Below, in pieces: positions 41,644-50,584 of a stretch of DNA of 62,893 nucleotides. A program made the position numbers and the translations under genes. Positions within the stretch are counted from its first letter, which is position 1; each line of letters begins with the position of its first letter. The DNA is taken from assembly GCA_014377445.1 (NCBI GenBank), contig JACMPP010000117.1, positions 1 to 62,893 on the forward strand. The letters are read 5' to 3'. The notes beneath the pieces were generated by a model. It ran no database searches. It worked only from the letters and a program-made list of their open reading frames with translations, and had not been told where the DNA came from. This DNA is from Oligoflexus sp. (lineage in GTDB: Bacteria; Bdellovibrionota_B; Oligoflexia; Oligoflexales; Oligoflexaceae).

Positions 41644-42573
41644 ATGGAACACAAAGGTACGGCTCAGACTTTTCCACTCACCGCTCACATCTCTCCGTCA
41701 GCAGCTACAGATTGGCGAAGCTACTTCTCTATGACGAAGCCAACGATATCCCTCTTGGTCGTCGTCACCGTAATTCCAGCTCTCTTTCTGACTCAGAACG
41801 AGTTGCCAAGCTTGCAACTTGCGTTGGTGGCTTTGCTCGGCACCTTTTTTGCGTCCGGATCGGCAGCTATTTTTAACCATCTCGTCGATTCCGATATTGA
41901 TCAGCACATGAAGCGCACCCGTGCTCGTCCTATCCCAGCGGGCAAGATCAGCACAACCAAGGCTGCAATCTTTGGCGTCGCGATGGGTCTGGCCTCTTTC
42001 TTTCTTCTCTATTACTTCACCACGCCCCTCGCCGCTTGGCTTGGAGTCGCCGGAAACTTTCTCTATGTCGTGATTTACACGATGTATTTGAAGCGGCGCA
42101 CCGTGCAAAATATCGTAATCGGTGGCGCCGCAGGCTGTTTCGGCCCCTTGATCGGTTGGGCTGCGATGACCGGCACTATTGCTTGGCCCGCTTGGGTTTT
42201 GTTCGGCATTGTCTTTCTTTGGACGCCTCCCCATTTCTGGTCGCTGGCGATCAAATACAAAGATGATTATGCGCGGGCCAACATCCCCATGCTGCCCACT
42301 GTCAAAGGGCTTGAAGTCACCAGACAGCAAATTCTTTTCTACAGCGTGCTCCTCATTCCCTGTGTTCTTTCTCTTTCGGTCTTCGGTGTTGCGGGATGGA
42401 TCTACGGAATCATCGCTGGCGCATTGACTTTCTATTTCGTGTGGCTCGCTTATCGCCTCTACACGTCGCGGGAAAACCAAAGAGCCATGCCTCTCTTTTA
42501 TTACTCATGCTTTTACCTCTTCGGCGTCTTCGGCGCTCTTACCGTCGATAGACTCTTTTACCTCTTGTACTAG
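41644..42573 (+). CDS. ctaB: Protoheme IX farnesyltransferase (heme o synthase)
   Basis: Adds a farnesyl group to heme b to make heme o for terminal oxidases, in the inner membrane. 309 residues with about eight or nine membrane segments. The UbiA/prenyltransferase Asp-rich motif NHLVDSDIDQHMKRTRARPI is present near residue 80, and WTPPHFWSLAIKYKDDYA gives the second conserved motif. The N-terminal 25 residues precede the first helix. No cytochrome oxidase subunit genes are adjacent. It precedes the dehydrogenase gene by 8 bases. Confidence 0.95.
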   Translation: MEHKGTAQTFPLTAHISPSAATDWRSYFSMTKPTISLLVVVTVIPALFLTQNELPSLQLALVALLGTFFASGSAAIFNHLVDSDIDQHMKRTRARPIPAGKISTTKAAIFGVAMGLASFFLLYYFTTPLAAWLGVAGNFLYVVIYTMYLKRRTVQNIVIGGAAGCFGPLIGWAAMTGTIAWPAWVLFGIVFLWTPPHFWSLAIKYKDDYARANIPMLPTVKGLEVTRQQILFYSVLLIPCVLSLSVFGVAGWIYGIIAGALTFYFVWLAYRLYTSRENQRAMPLFYYSCFYLFGVFGALTVDRLFYLLY

Positions 42574-42581
42574 GAAAGCCA

Positions 42582-43535
42582 ATGGCTGCTCCTCTTGCGA
42601 ACGCCGAACTGCTCGTCACCGCGACGAGCTTTATGCGGAATGTGCATCTTCGAGAGGACTTGGAAAAACGTCTCTCGCCTCGACGTGTCCATTATCTTGA
42701 TCTTCGCGATGCTGTTCATCTTCAGAAGTTTAATGACCCCAACTTCAGTCAGGCCATTCACGGTTGGTTGGTTGGCGGTGAGCCTGTGACCGATGCTGAG
42801 CTGGCGAAGTTTCCAAACCTCCTTTGTGTGTCCAAGTATGGTGTGGGTGTCGATAACATCGATTTCGATGCCTGTGCCGCGCGAGGCGTAAGGGTTCACT
42901 TTGAATCCGGAGTCAACAGTCTTCACGTCGCGGAACATACTCTCGGTTTGATCATCGGTCTCTGCCGCAACATAAACCTCAACTCCCGTATGCTTTCGAC
43001 AGGTGTCTGGAATAAGGACGGCGGTCGCGGTTTGCAGGGCATGAAGGTTGGAATCATCGGTTTGGGTCATGTCGGATCCAAAGTCGCCGGTCTTTTGAAA
43101 ATGCTCGGTGCTGACCTCGCTTACTGCGATATCCTTGAAAAATCTGAGTCAGAGAGTTCACTGGGAATTCAAAGGCTTGGCTATCAGGATATTATTTCTT
43201 GGGCCGAACTCTTGAGTTTTCACCTTCCCCTTACCGATCAGACCCGTAAGATGTTTGCTGAGGAGGAGATTTCAAAGGTTAAGCCGGGTGTTTTTGTGGT
43301 GAATACGAGTCGAGGCGCGATTTTGGATCAAAGAGCTCTGAAAATGGGGCTCAACAGCGGACAAATCGCAGGCCTTGCATTAGATGTCTTCGAAAAAGAG
43401 CCGCTTCATGATAAAGAGCTGGCAGAGTCAGAGAGGCTTGTTGGAACGCCCCATACTGCAGGAAACAGCGAGCAGGCTGTCGAGGCCATGGGCCAAGCTG
43501 CGATTCGAGGCGTTCTCGGTATATTTACTAAATAA
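42582..43535 (+). CDS. D-isomer-specific 2-hydroxyacid dehydrogenase (phosphoglycerate dehydrogenase-like)
   Basis: 317 residues, shorter than full SerA, with no ACT domain. The NAD-binding Rossmann motif is VGIIGLGHVGSKVAGLL. Catalytic residues are in place: Arg in VNTSRGAILD, Glu in DVFEKEPL, His in VGTPHTAGN. SKYGVGVDNID matches the substrate-side loop. It may be a SerA-type or other 2-ketoacid reductase; the substrate is not decided. It sits 8 bases after ctaB and is followed by the NifU-type gene. Confidence 0.9.
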   Translation: MAAPLANAELLVTATSFMRNVHLREDLEKRLSPRRVHYLDLRDAVHLQKFNDPNFSQAIHGWLVGGEPVTDAELAKFPNLLCVSKYGVGVDNIDFDACAARGVRVHFESGVNSLHVAEHTLGLIIGLCRNINLNSRMLSTGVWNKDGGRGLQGMKVGIIGLGHVGSKVAGLLKMLGADLAYCDILEKSESESSLGIQRLGYQDIISWAELLSFHLPLTDQTRKMFAEEEISKVKPGVFVVNTSRGAILDQRALKMGLNSGQIAGLALDVFEKEPLHDKELAESERLVGTPHTAGNSEQAVEAMGQAAIRGVLGIFTK

Positions 43536-43566
43536 AACAGATACGTATGCATAAAGGATTCTGTCT

Positions 43567-43788
43567 ATGATCGAACAAATCAAAGAAATCATCGCCAGCG
43601 ATATCAACCCCATGCTCGAGCTTCATGCCGGTGGCTGTGAACTTTTGGATGTGGACGATGGAATCGTGACACTTCGTCTCTTCGGAGGCTGCTCGGGTTG
43701 TCCCTCTTCCCAGATCACCCTTTTCAACGGTATAGTTCCGATTTTGCGGGATAAAATACCTGAAATTCGGGACGTGGTCCTCGGCTGA
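43567..43788 (+). CDS. NifU C-terminal domain protein (Fe-S scaffold)
   Basis: 73 residues, the usual size of a stand-alone NfuA/NifU-C-type domain. It shows IEQIKEIIASDINPMLELHAGG, then TLRLFGGCSGCPSS with the C-x2-C cluster-binding motif, and LRDKIPEIRDVV. It would carry a [4Fe-4S] or [2Fe-2S] cluster for delivery to apoproteins. It follows the dehydrogenase gene by 31 bases. Confidence 0.93.
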   Translation: MIEQIKEIIASDINPMLELHAGGCELLDVDDGIVTLRLFGGCSGCPSSQITLFNGIVPILRDKIPEIRDVVLG

Positions 43789-43863
43789 ATGGTCTTGGCG
43801 CGCTAGTTGCACTTTCCAAAGTGATAGCCCATCTCGGGCTATCAAACGGAAAGGCGGAGTCCC

Positions 43864-44157
43864 ATGGTCAGTGTTGTCTTTGAATGCCCCCTCGATGAAG
43901 AGACCCTTCATTCTATTCGCGAGCTTCGCGAACTCAGACTCGAAGTCCTTCGCAAACAAGTAAACAATATCGATGATGTTATGGATAAGCTCGAGATTCA
44001 GGGCGCCCTCGTGGAAGAGGAAAAGGAAGGCTATCGTGAGGTCATACTCGCCGATTTATCCGACCAATGCCGGATCCTCGAAAGCCGCCTCGCTCTAACG
44101 GAAACTGTCTATTACGATGAGTTGGAACTCTATATCGAGATCATGTCCGCTCGTTGA
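43864..44157 (+). CDS. Small helical protein, unknown
   Basis: 97 residues, acidic and mostly helical, with one cysteine near the start and one in the middle (LSDQCRILESRLALTE). The ATG follows AAGGCGGAG. No family is recognised. It is 75 bases after the NifU-type gene and abuts the convergent yacG gene with 3 bases between. Confidence 0.6.
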   Translation: MVSVVFECPLDEETLHSIRELRELRLEVLRKQVNNIDDVMDKLEIQGALVEEEKEGYREVILADLSDQCRILESRLALTETVYYDELELYIEIMSAR

Positions 44158-44160
44158 TTC

Positions 44161-44391
44161 TCAAAAATCCTCGTCTCCATCATCCTGCCTCGGGATCTCT
44201 AAATCCGAGTCACCGTGATCGGGTTTGGTCGGAATGCGGTAGTTCTCGTCCGCCCACTGCGCAATATCCATCGTTTTACATCGGCTACTGCAAAAGGGTC
44301 GATCAGGATTCGTCTGATCGTAGCGTGTGCTCTTCCCACAAGAGGGACATCGAACGATGCGGGCCGAAGGGGCATCTTTATCACTCGTCAT
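44161..44391 (-). CDS. yacG: DNA gyrase inhibitor YacG-like zinc protein
   Basis: The ATG at 44391 follows GGAG by six bases; a GTG at 44394 is an alternative. The 76-residue product has a treble-clef type zinc motif: RCPSCGKSTRYDQTNPDRPFCSSRCK, i.e. C-x2-C then C-x3-C, followed by MDIAQWADENYRIP as in YacG. YacG binds GyrB and inhibits gyrase in E. coli. The acidic C-terminus (DLEIPRQDDGDED) is longer than in E. coli. It begins where the oxidoreductase gene ends. Confidence 0.9.
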   Translation of the reverse strand: MTSDKDAPSARIVRCPSCGKSTRYDQTNPDRPFCSSRCKTMDIAQWADENYRIPTKPDHGDSDLEIPRQDDGDEDF

Positions 44392-44394
44392 CAC

Positions 44395-45555
44395 TTACTC
44401 CTCCGTGCTAACCGCCGCCAAACTTCTAAGCCGCTCGGGCCAAAAAAAGCGGGGCAGTTCGTCTGATTTTCCTAATACAATCTTAGCCAGCGATTGACCA
44501 GCTTTAAACCCCAAACTCAAACCCTGTCCCATATACCCGGCAGCCAGGAAAACTCCGGTTTCCCCAAACATAGGTCCGATGACAGGAATTTCGTCACAGG
44601 GTCTGATGTCGAGTCCGGCCTTCGACTCGAAGGCAGCGCTCAGAGGCAGATCCGGAAAGTACTTGGCCCAGGCTTCAGGCAGATGTTTGGCGATCTTGTC
44701 ACTGAGTTCCGCCTGTTCTGCTTCAAAGCCTGCGAGGGGTCGGATGAAGCGAGCGCCGCCCATGCAGATCTGATCTTCCGCTTCTATGTGAGCCCAGTAG
44801 TGACCGTGACGCCAGGTCAGGAGGCTGCCGACGGGAAAGGGCAGTTTGCCGTTTTTGGACTTCATTCTTTGCCATTGATCCTGACTCGATACCAGGGCTT
44901 CCGCGAGGCCCGGAATGCTCTTACGAACCCCCAAATGGTTGGCGTAAATCACGACTTCCGCATGAATCATTTCATGTTCGCTCGCGACTTTGAAATATTG
45001 GGACTCCCGCGTGACGGTCAGAGTTTTCCCAATGTGGGCATGCCTCCTCGTCGATTCTTTGAGAACATCGAGGAGCTTCTGGTGGTCGATGAAGGCAGCC
45101 TTTGCTTCATCGATTTGTTGGCCCAGCAAGACTTTCGAGCTAGCGGGTGGAGTTTCCATGCGGCTTTTGAAGCCTGCAGCATTCAACTGATCAACGGCTT
45201 TTTTGCATTCGGTAAGTTCGTCTTCGGTTTCGATCAGTCGAATGCGTGCGCCTTCCTTCGTCTCGATTTTATGCGACTTGGCAAAGGCCAGGACTGCATC
45301 GTAGGCATGATGGGAATAGGCCCACGCGGCCTGAGCTTTTTCCGGACCGTGTCTTTGGGCGATGCGAGTGAAGTTATCGATGAGGCCGCCGGTGATCATA
45401 TTCGCGCTTAAAGTGCTGGTGCTTGGAGCCTCAGCTTCTTCGTCACTTGACATGCAAATCCGGAGATCGTTGTTCGTCCCCAGGTGATGTGCGGTAGAAA
45501 GGCCTGTTATGCCCAAGCCTATTATGGCAATATCATAATGCTGAATTTTTTGCAT
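44395..45555 (-). CDS. FAD-dependent oxidoreductase (DAO type)
   Basis: 386 residues. An N-terminal Rossmann FAD-binding motif IAIIGLGITGLSTAHHLG is present, and a C-terminal GVFLAAGYMGQGLSLGFKAG closes the FAD site. The domain order matches glycine/D-amino acid oxidases (DAO). The substrate cannot be told. YacG follows immediately on the same strand, which implies one operon, although the two roles are unrelated. The ATG at 45555 lies 74 bases from the divergent SBP gene. Confidence 0.85.
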   Translation of the reverse strand: MQKIQHYDIAIIGLGITGLSTAHHLGTNNDLRICMSSDEEAEAPSTSTLSANMITGGLIDNFTRIAQRHGPEKAQAAWAYSHHAYDAVLAFAKSHKIETKEGARIRLIETEDELTECKKAVDQLNAAGFKSRMETPPASSKVLLGQQIDEAKAAFIDHQKLLDVLKESTRRHAHIGKTLTVTRESQYFKVASEHEMIHAEVVIYANHLGVRKSIPGLAEALVSSQDQWQRMKSKNGKLPFPVGSLLTWRHGHYWAHIEAEDQICMGGARFIRPLAGFEAEQAELSDKIAKHLPEAWAKYFPDLPLSAAFESKAGLDIRPCDEIPVIGPMFGETGVFLAAGYMGQGLSLGFKAGQSLAKIVLGKSDELPRFFWPERLRSLAAVSTEE

Positions 45556-45629
45556 AAATCCTCGTCTTTCCTAGACTGCGACGCTGATTGATATCTAAGT
45601 TCACTCTGCAATTTGCCGAGGTTGACACC

Positions 45630-47117
45630 ATGTCTTTGTCTATTTTCCAGCGACCTTCGAAGCTTCGCGTCCCATTTCTTTTGACCTTGGGACTTGGCTA
45701 TCTTGCGCCCAGTCCTGGACTTCACGCAAGCGAAAGACCGCTCATGGTCTACGGTTGGCCCGTCTCTGAAAGCGATCCGGACAAGATGATCTTGAATCAA
45801 GACGCCATAATGGGGACTTATGTTTGCCCGGCGTTGACCCGTTTAAATCTGCAGACCTCAAGTTCTGAGTTGGTCCTTCTCGATAAGCTTCAGGATGGCA
45901 AAACCTCTTGGAGCTTCGGTCTCAAGCCCGGCCTCAAATGGTGGAGTGGCGGGGCCCTTGCAACAGCGGACTTGGCGGCCTTCCTCACAGCAGAGCTTCC
46001 GGCTTTGGTGAAGAAGGTCGGGAGCGATAGCTGGGAGCTTCCGGGTTTCCATGTGGAGGACAGCGGCAAGATAGTTAAAGTTGTTTGGGATAAAGCCCCC
46101 GAGTTTGGACCCTATATTCTCAATCGCAGCTCATTTTACCGGCGAACAAATGCCGGCGTGGAGTGTGTCGGCAATCTTAAACCTCAAAAGAACGAAGCCG
46201 GCCTTGGCTTTGCGGGGATAGTGGCCGGCAAGGACCGACTTTTCGTCCTGAACCAGGAGCTGCCTTTGCCGACGGCGAAAGCGGGCGAGACTTTTGTCAG
46301 CTTCCGCTTTGGCAACGAAATGCACCCCCAGACTTTTGAGCGTCAGATCGAAGAGGAGTTGAGTTGCCCCTCTTCCCTTGATCTTCCTATTATGACGATC
46401 ATTGCCTGGAACCCGGAAGGGCCCTACACGAAGGATGAGCAGTTTCGAAAGGCGATGACCTACATCCTTCCCCGAGGAGCGCTTCTAAGGGCTGGTGCGG
46501 GCTCCCTGGGCGATCTCATTTCGGCTCCGATCCTGCGAACGCATCCCGGTTACAAGAAGTCTCTGCTCGTCCTGCCTTACGACCTTAAAAAAGCGGACAG
46601 CATACTCAATCAGCTTGGGCTGGTGCGGTCCGAGCGTGATGGCTATCGAAGAACGCCTAAGGGCGATGTCCTTGAGCTGTCGATCGCCACGGATAAGAGT
46701 AGGGACTCGAGCCTCCTCCGCAAGGTTCTTGACGACAGTTTCCGGGCTTTGGGCATGAAGCTGAAGATGGTCGGCAAGGATGAAAAGGCCGATGGAATGT
46801 TGGCTGGGATTGCTGGGAGCTGGCCCGAGAACGATCTGGCGCCTCTGTTACACAGTAAACGCAGTTCGGATGTTTGGCCCTGGACCTATCATTTCAACGA
46901 AATTGACCAGGCCATGAGCCGTTACAATCTGAGTTTAACGCAAGCGAAACCTGATTTTTCCCTTCTCGAAAACATTCATGACCTGGTTTACAAAAAGGAA
47001 CCTTTTTCCGTGCTAGTCCAGCATAAAAGTTGTATGCAGTACGGCAAAGGTATGGCCGCCCCCAAGGTCATCAGCGTGAAAAGCCCGGACTGGATCCGTG
47101 CTGTGTTTGAGCGCTAA
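45630..47117 (+). CDS. Extracellular solute-binding protein (family 5-like)
   Basis: The ATG at 45630 follows GAGG by 8 bases; the frame opens at 45588. The 495-residue product has a signal peptide (MSLSIFQRPSKLRVPFLLTLGLGYLAPS). The layout resembles oligopeptide-type SBP_bac_5 proteins: an N-terminal TYVCPALTRLNLQ, then LKPGLKWWSGGALATADLAAFL, and a C-terminal region with WPWTYHFNEIDQAM. The sequence is divergent and no transporter permease or ATPase genes are adjacent, so an orphan binding or sensory protein is possible. Confidence 0.7.
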   Translation: MSLSIFQRPSKLRVPFLLTLGLGYLAPSPGLHASERPLMVYGWPVSESDPDKMILNQDAIMGTYVCPALTRLNLQTSSSELVLLDKLQDGKTSWSFGLKPGLKWWSGGALATADLAAFLTAELPALVKKVGSDSWELPGFHVEDSGKIVKVVWDKAPEFGPYILNRSSFYRRTNAGVECVGNLKPQKNEAGLGFAGIVAGKDRLFVLNQELPLPTAKAGETFVSFRFGNEMHPQTFERQIEEELSCPSSLDLPIMTIIAWNPEGPYTKDEQFRKAMTYILPRGALLRAGAGSLGDLISAPILRTHPGYKKSLLVLPYDLKKADSILNQLGLVRSERDGYRRTPKGDVLELSIATDKSRDSSLLRKVLDDSFRALGMKLKMVGKDEKADGMLAGIAGSWPENDLAPLLHSKRSSDVWPWTYHFNEIDQAMSRYNLSLTQAKPDFSLLENIHDLVYKKEPFSVLVQHKSCMQYGKGMAAPKVISVKSPDWIRAVFER

Positions 47118-47142
47118 GATATTAGCAATAGAGGAAAAAATC

Positions 47143-47925
47143 GTGATCTACCTTAAAACTGATGCAGAAATTGATCAAATGCGCCCAGCGGGTGAACTCG
47201 CCGGTGAACTGCTCGACATGATCGAAGCTCATGTAAAACCTGGTGTTACGACTCTGGAGCTGAACGACATAGTTCATAGTTTTACAACAAAACGAGGTGC
47301 GATCTCTGCCCCTCTCAACTATCGCGGCTACCCAAAATCGATGTGTACATCGATCAACGATGTCGTCTGTCACGGAATTCCCTCGGCAAAGGCCAAACTC
47401 AAGGAGGGTGACATCATCAATATCGACGTCACCCCTATCGTAAACGGTTATCACGGCGACAGCTCGCGGACCTTTTTTGTCGGCAGCGTCTCCGAGAAAG
47501 CCCGAAAGCTCGTTGAAGTCACCGAAGAGTCTCTTAAGCGTGGGATTGCTGAAGTGAAGGAAGGGGCTCGGGTCGGTGATATCGGTCACGCGATTCAAAG
47601 TTATGCGGAAGGCCTTGGCTATTCGGTCGTCCGTGATTTCGTCGGCCACGGTATCGGCAAAGTCTTTCACGAAGATCCACAAATTTTTCATTACGGTGAC
47701 AAAGGCCGCGGCCAGCGTCTCGAAGTCGGAATGGTCTTTACGATCGAGCCGATGATCAATGAGGGGAACTATCGCACGAAGGTCTTGAAGGATGGTTGGA
47801 CAGCGTTGACGATCGATGGATCGCTCTCCGCTCAGTTCGAACATACTCTGGCGATTCGCAGCGATTGGACTGTCGAAGTCCTCACCCTTTCTCCTCGCCA
47901 GAAAAACGGCGGCCTCAAGGCTTAA
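47143..47925 (+). CDS. map: Methionine aminopeptidase, type I
   Basis: A GTG at 47143 with GAGG about 8 bases upstream gives the family start MIYLKTDAEIDQMR; the frame is open from 47098. 260 residues. Metal ligands and catalytic residues: Asp in NIDVTP and in YHGDSSRTF, His in DFVGHGIGKVFHE, Glu in FTIEPM and Glu in FEHTLAI. The substrate-binding His in VCHGIPSA is also present. It removes the initiator Met after deformylation by Def. It is not beside def. Confidence 0.96.
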   Translation: MIYLKTDAEIDQMRPAGELAGELLDMIEAHVKPGVTTLELNDIVHSFTTKRGAISAPLNYRGYPKSMCTSINDVVCHGIPSAKAKLKEGDIINIDVTPIVNGYHGDSSRTFFVGSVSEKARKLVEVTEESLKRGIAEVKEGARVGDIGHAIQSYAEGLGYSVVRDFVGHGIGKVFHEDPQIFHYGDKGRGQRLEVGMVFTIEPMINEGNYRTKVLKDGWTALTIDGSLSAQFEHTLAIRSDWTVEVLTLSPRQKNGGLKA

Positions 47926-47929
47926 ACCG

Positions 47930-48943
47930 TTACGCTTTGGGAGCGGGCATCAGTTCCCAGACGATCCGATCCAACCAAATCTCCTCACCATGGCGAATCG
48001 ATTTCAGACGTCGATCCGCCTCATGACAAAGATTCAGAGCTTTTTGAAAAACGACGGCACTCCTCTTTCGGATGTAAGGCAAATAATTTTGCACCACCGA
48101 AGGCGGGATTCGCAATTCGCGCGCGAGATCGGCCGGACTTTGGCCTGACTTCATACCTGCCTGTATCTGAAGAGCTTTTCGGCAATGCATGGCGAGAATG
48201 GCTAGAACGGCGAGAGAGCTTTCCCCCCGATCCAGAAGACCTTTGAGCAGGAGTAGAGCCTGTGGGTAGGCCTCCTGACAAAGCAGCTGATCCACTTTAA
48301 AAGCATTATCCTCCCGAAGAAAATCAAGATGGGGCCTAATGGTATCCGCTGCGATGGGGCCCTGGCCTAGGTCCAAAATCAAAGAAAATTTGCGTAACTC
48401 ATTCTCAATTTTCATCAGGTCTGAGCCGGTCGAATCTAAAAACAGGGTCGCGGCCTCGGCACCAAACTGCAGGCCATGGACGCGACAGCGATCCGTTAGA
48501 AAGTCTTTGGCTTCCCAAGGCGCAGGCTCATCGCAACTCAAGACGAAGGCTGCAAGGCGGCTCAGCTCCTTTTGGAATTTCGCCGGAACCTCGCCCCCAT
48601 GGAGGAGACAAAGGGCAGGTTGAATCGATTGACTTGATTCCAGACTCTTCAGACAATCAAAGAGATCAGGACTCGCAAAGGCTTGGGTGACAAGAGTCAT
48701 CTGCTGCGGTTCGAACATGGAGCGGGTGGAGGTCGCCTGAAGAAAGCGTTCGCCTGTAAAGCTAGCGCCTTCGAAGCGTTCAAAGTTCCAGCCTTCGCTT
48801 TTCCAATGGTCTCTGAGACTATTGTGCGTAAGGTTCAGCATGAAATCCGAGCCGCTTTTGAGAACGATCAGAGGGTTCTTAAAGGCGTGTTTTGGGGCGA
48901 AAGCTTTTTGGAGTTGGCTTTGATAAGCTTTATAGGAACTCAT
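47930..48943 (-). CDS. holA: DNA polymerase III delta subunit
   Basis: 337 residues, normal for HolA. Features: IVLKSGSDFMLNL near the start replaces the usual N-terminal P-loop-like region, and the C-terminal part includes DLMKIENELRKFSLIL, AFKVDQLLCQEAYPQALLLLKGLL and LAVLAILAMHCRKALQI. HolA is the clamp-loader subunit that opens the beta clamp. It lies 12 bases downstream of the Ppx gene on the same strand and converges on map. Confidence 0.9.
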   Translation of the reverse strand: MSSYKAYQSQLQKAFAPKHAFKNPLIVLKSGSDFMLNLTHNSLRDHWKSEGWNFERFEGASFTGERFLQATSTRSMFEPQQMTLVTQAFASPDLFDCLKSLESSQSIQPALCLLHGGEVPAKFQKELSRLAAFVLSCDEPAPWEAKDFLTDRCRVHGLQFGAEAATLFLDSTGSDLMKIENELRKFSLILDLGQGPIAADTIRPHLDFLREDNAFKVDQLLCQEAYPQALLLLKGLLDRGESSLAVLAILAMHCRKALQIQAGMKSGQSPADLARELRIPPSVVQNYLPYIRKRSAVVFQKALNLCHEADRRLKSIRHGEEIWLDRIVWELMPAPKA

Positions 48944-48955
48944 AATAGACCGCTT

Positions 48956-50584
48956 TTATGTTTCAAGGCGGAACGTGAATTCCACATTCAACGCCTTCTC
49001 AAGGTTTTTGATTTCTTTTTGAAGGGCGATTTTCTCGGCTTCAAGCCGTTGATCCGGAGCGACCTTCAGGACGAGTGTGCATTTGTTTCCAGACTTCAAG
49101 ATAGCAAAGTCATGGGTTTTGATCTGACGGGTGCGCAAAAGACTCCGGGCGATGCGAAGACAGGATGACATCAAACACACCCGGTTAAAGTTGCGTTCGA
49201 GATAAGGCAAGGCATCGGCTTTACCGTGTTTGGGTGGAGTCTTTCGAGCGTATCGATTGATGAGGCCCAATACGTGCTTTTCTTCCTGGGTGAACCCGAG
49301 AAGGTTCATCTCAGTTATGAGATAATAAGTGTGCTTGTGATAACTGCTGAAGTTGATGAACTTACCAGCTTCAAGCAGATAGGCGGCGGCCTTGAGTAGA
49401 TCCCTGTCGATCGCGGGATTTTTACAGCGCAGTTTAAATTCATCAAATGCCAGGAAGCGATCAAAGATCTGCGTTGCTAGCTGACTTGTGCTGTTGGAAA
49501 AAGTCGGGTCAAGGTTGAGCTTTTTCGCGAAGCCTTGGATGGTATGCCAGCGTAAATCCTGCCATTTGTTGGGCGGGAGTAGGCCTTGACGTTCGTAGGT
49601 GTCGGTCGCCACACCTTCGCGCAAGCCGCTCGATGACACCTTCCAACGGGGGATCTTAAGCACGCGTGTGAGTTGAGCGAGGATGGCCACGCCTGCAAGA
49701 ATGATATCCGCACGGCGCATTTCCAGGTTCCAACGCGCTGCGATACGATCCGAAGTTTTCAGTTGATTGATTTCTTTTTCAATCCGAAAAAGTTCTTCGG
49801 CTGTGATGAGGTAGCCATGGGCATCATCAAGCTCCTCATGATTTTTATCCCAGTGCACCATGCGGGCTATAGCTTTCGCCGTGCCGGATGTTACAGCCGC
49901 GTGCTGGATGGGGACATTGACGAGATCTTCCTGTACGGGAAGCAGCCGGGCCTCGACGATCTGCTTAAGGTCTTCAATCGCCGAATCACTTTGATCCTTA
50001 AAAAGAAAACGCTTGGAGAGAAGCAGGGCCCCGATCTTGAGCGAAGATAGATAGTTGCAGTCACTGGCCCGTCCGCAGGCAATTTCGGTGCTGGCGCCCC
50101 CGATGTCGACAGTCATAACGGGCTCGTCTGCAAAGTGCAGGCCCTGAATCACTCCGAGAAAGGAGAGACGAGCCTCCTCAACACCGTCGATGATCTCGAG
50201 ATCAAGGCCGGTGGCTTTGCGGATGTGCTCGATGAAAGCCAGGCGATTATGAGCCGAGCGGATGGCCTGGGTGGCCACCAATCGAAATTGGGCATGATAA
50301 CTTTGCCCGATGCTTTTCATGGCCAGGAGAGCTTCAGCAGAGCGTTTGAAGAGCTTCGCCGGTATATAACCATCCTCCAGCATCTCGGCGAGACGAAGGT
50401 GATCTTTTTGAGTGTCGATGACGTGGATGTGCCCGTCCTCATCGAGCGTTGTAATCGCAAGGTGAAAGGTATTAGACCCGAGATCAATCACGGCCAAAGG
50501 ATTTTTGGGTTGGAAGTTTAGCCGGTTAATTTTTTTTCGTGTCCTTTTGTTTCGTTGAATCGGCGACCGTAGCTGCACTGGCAT
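48956..50584 (-). CDS. ppx: Exopolyphosphatase / GppA-type phosphatase
   Basis: 542 residues. ASKHA ATP-like motifs: LAVIDLGSNTFHLAI near 30 and VMTVDIGGASTEIACGRAS near 160. The C-terminal half (about 330-500) has the HD-type region with SSYHKHTYYLI. Ppx/GppA enzymes release phosphate from polyphosphate or hydrolyse pppGpp. It follows ppk1; its start overlaps the ppk1 3' end by 59 bases if the ATG at 50584 is used, so the pair is translated together. Polyphosphate or pppGpp specificity is not settled. Confidence 0.92.
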   Translation of the reverse strand: MPVQLRSPIQRNKRTRKKINRLNFQPKNPLAVIDLGSNTFHLAITTLDEDGHIHVIDTQKDHLRLAEMLEDGYIPAKLFKRSAEALLAMKSIGQSYHAQFRLVATQAIRSAHNRLAFIEHIRKATGLDLEIIDGVEEARLSFLGVIQGLHFADEPVMTVDIGGASTEIACGRASDCNYLSSLKIGALLLSKRFLFKDQSDSAIEDLKQIVEARLLPVQEDLVNVPIQHAAVTSGTAKAIARMVHWDKNHEELDDAHGYLITAEELFRIEKEINQLKTSDRIAARWNLEMRRADIILAGVAILAQLTRVLKIPRWKVSSSGLREGVATDTYERQGLLPPNKWQDLRWHTIQGFAKKLNLDPTFSNSTSQLATQIFDRFLAFDEFKLRCKNPAIDRDLLKAAAYLLEAGKFINFSSYHKHTYYLITEMNLLGFTQEEKHVLGLINRYARKTPPKHGKADALPYLERNFNRVCLMSSCLRIARSLLRTRQIKTHDFAILKSGNKCTLVLKVAPDQRLEAEKIALQKEIKNLEKALNVEFTFRLET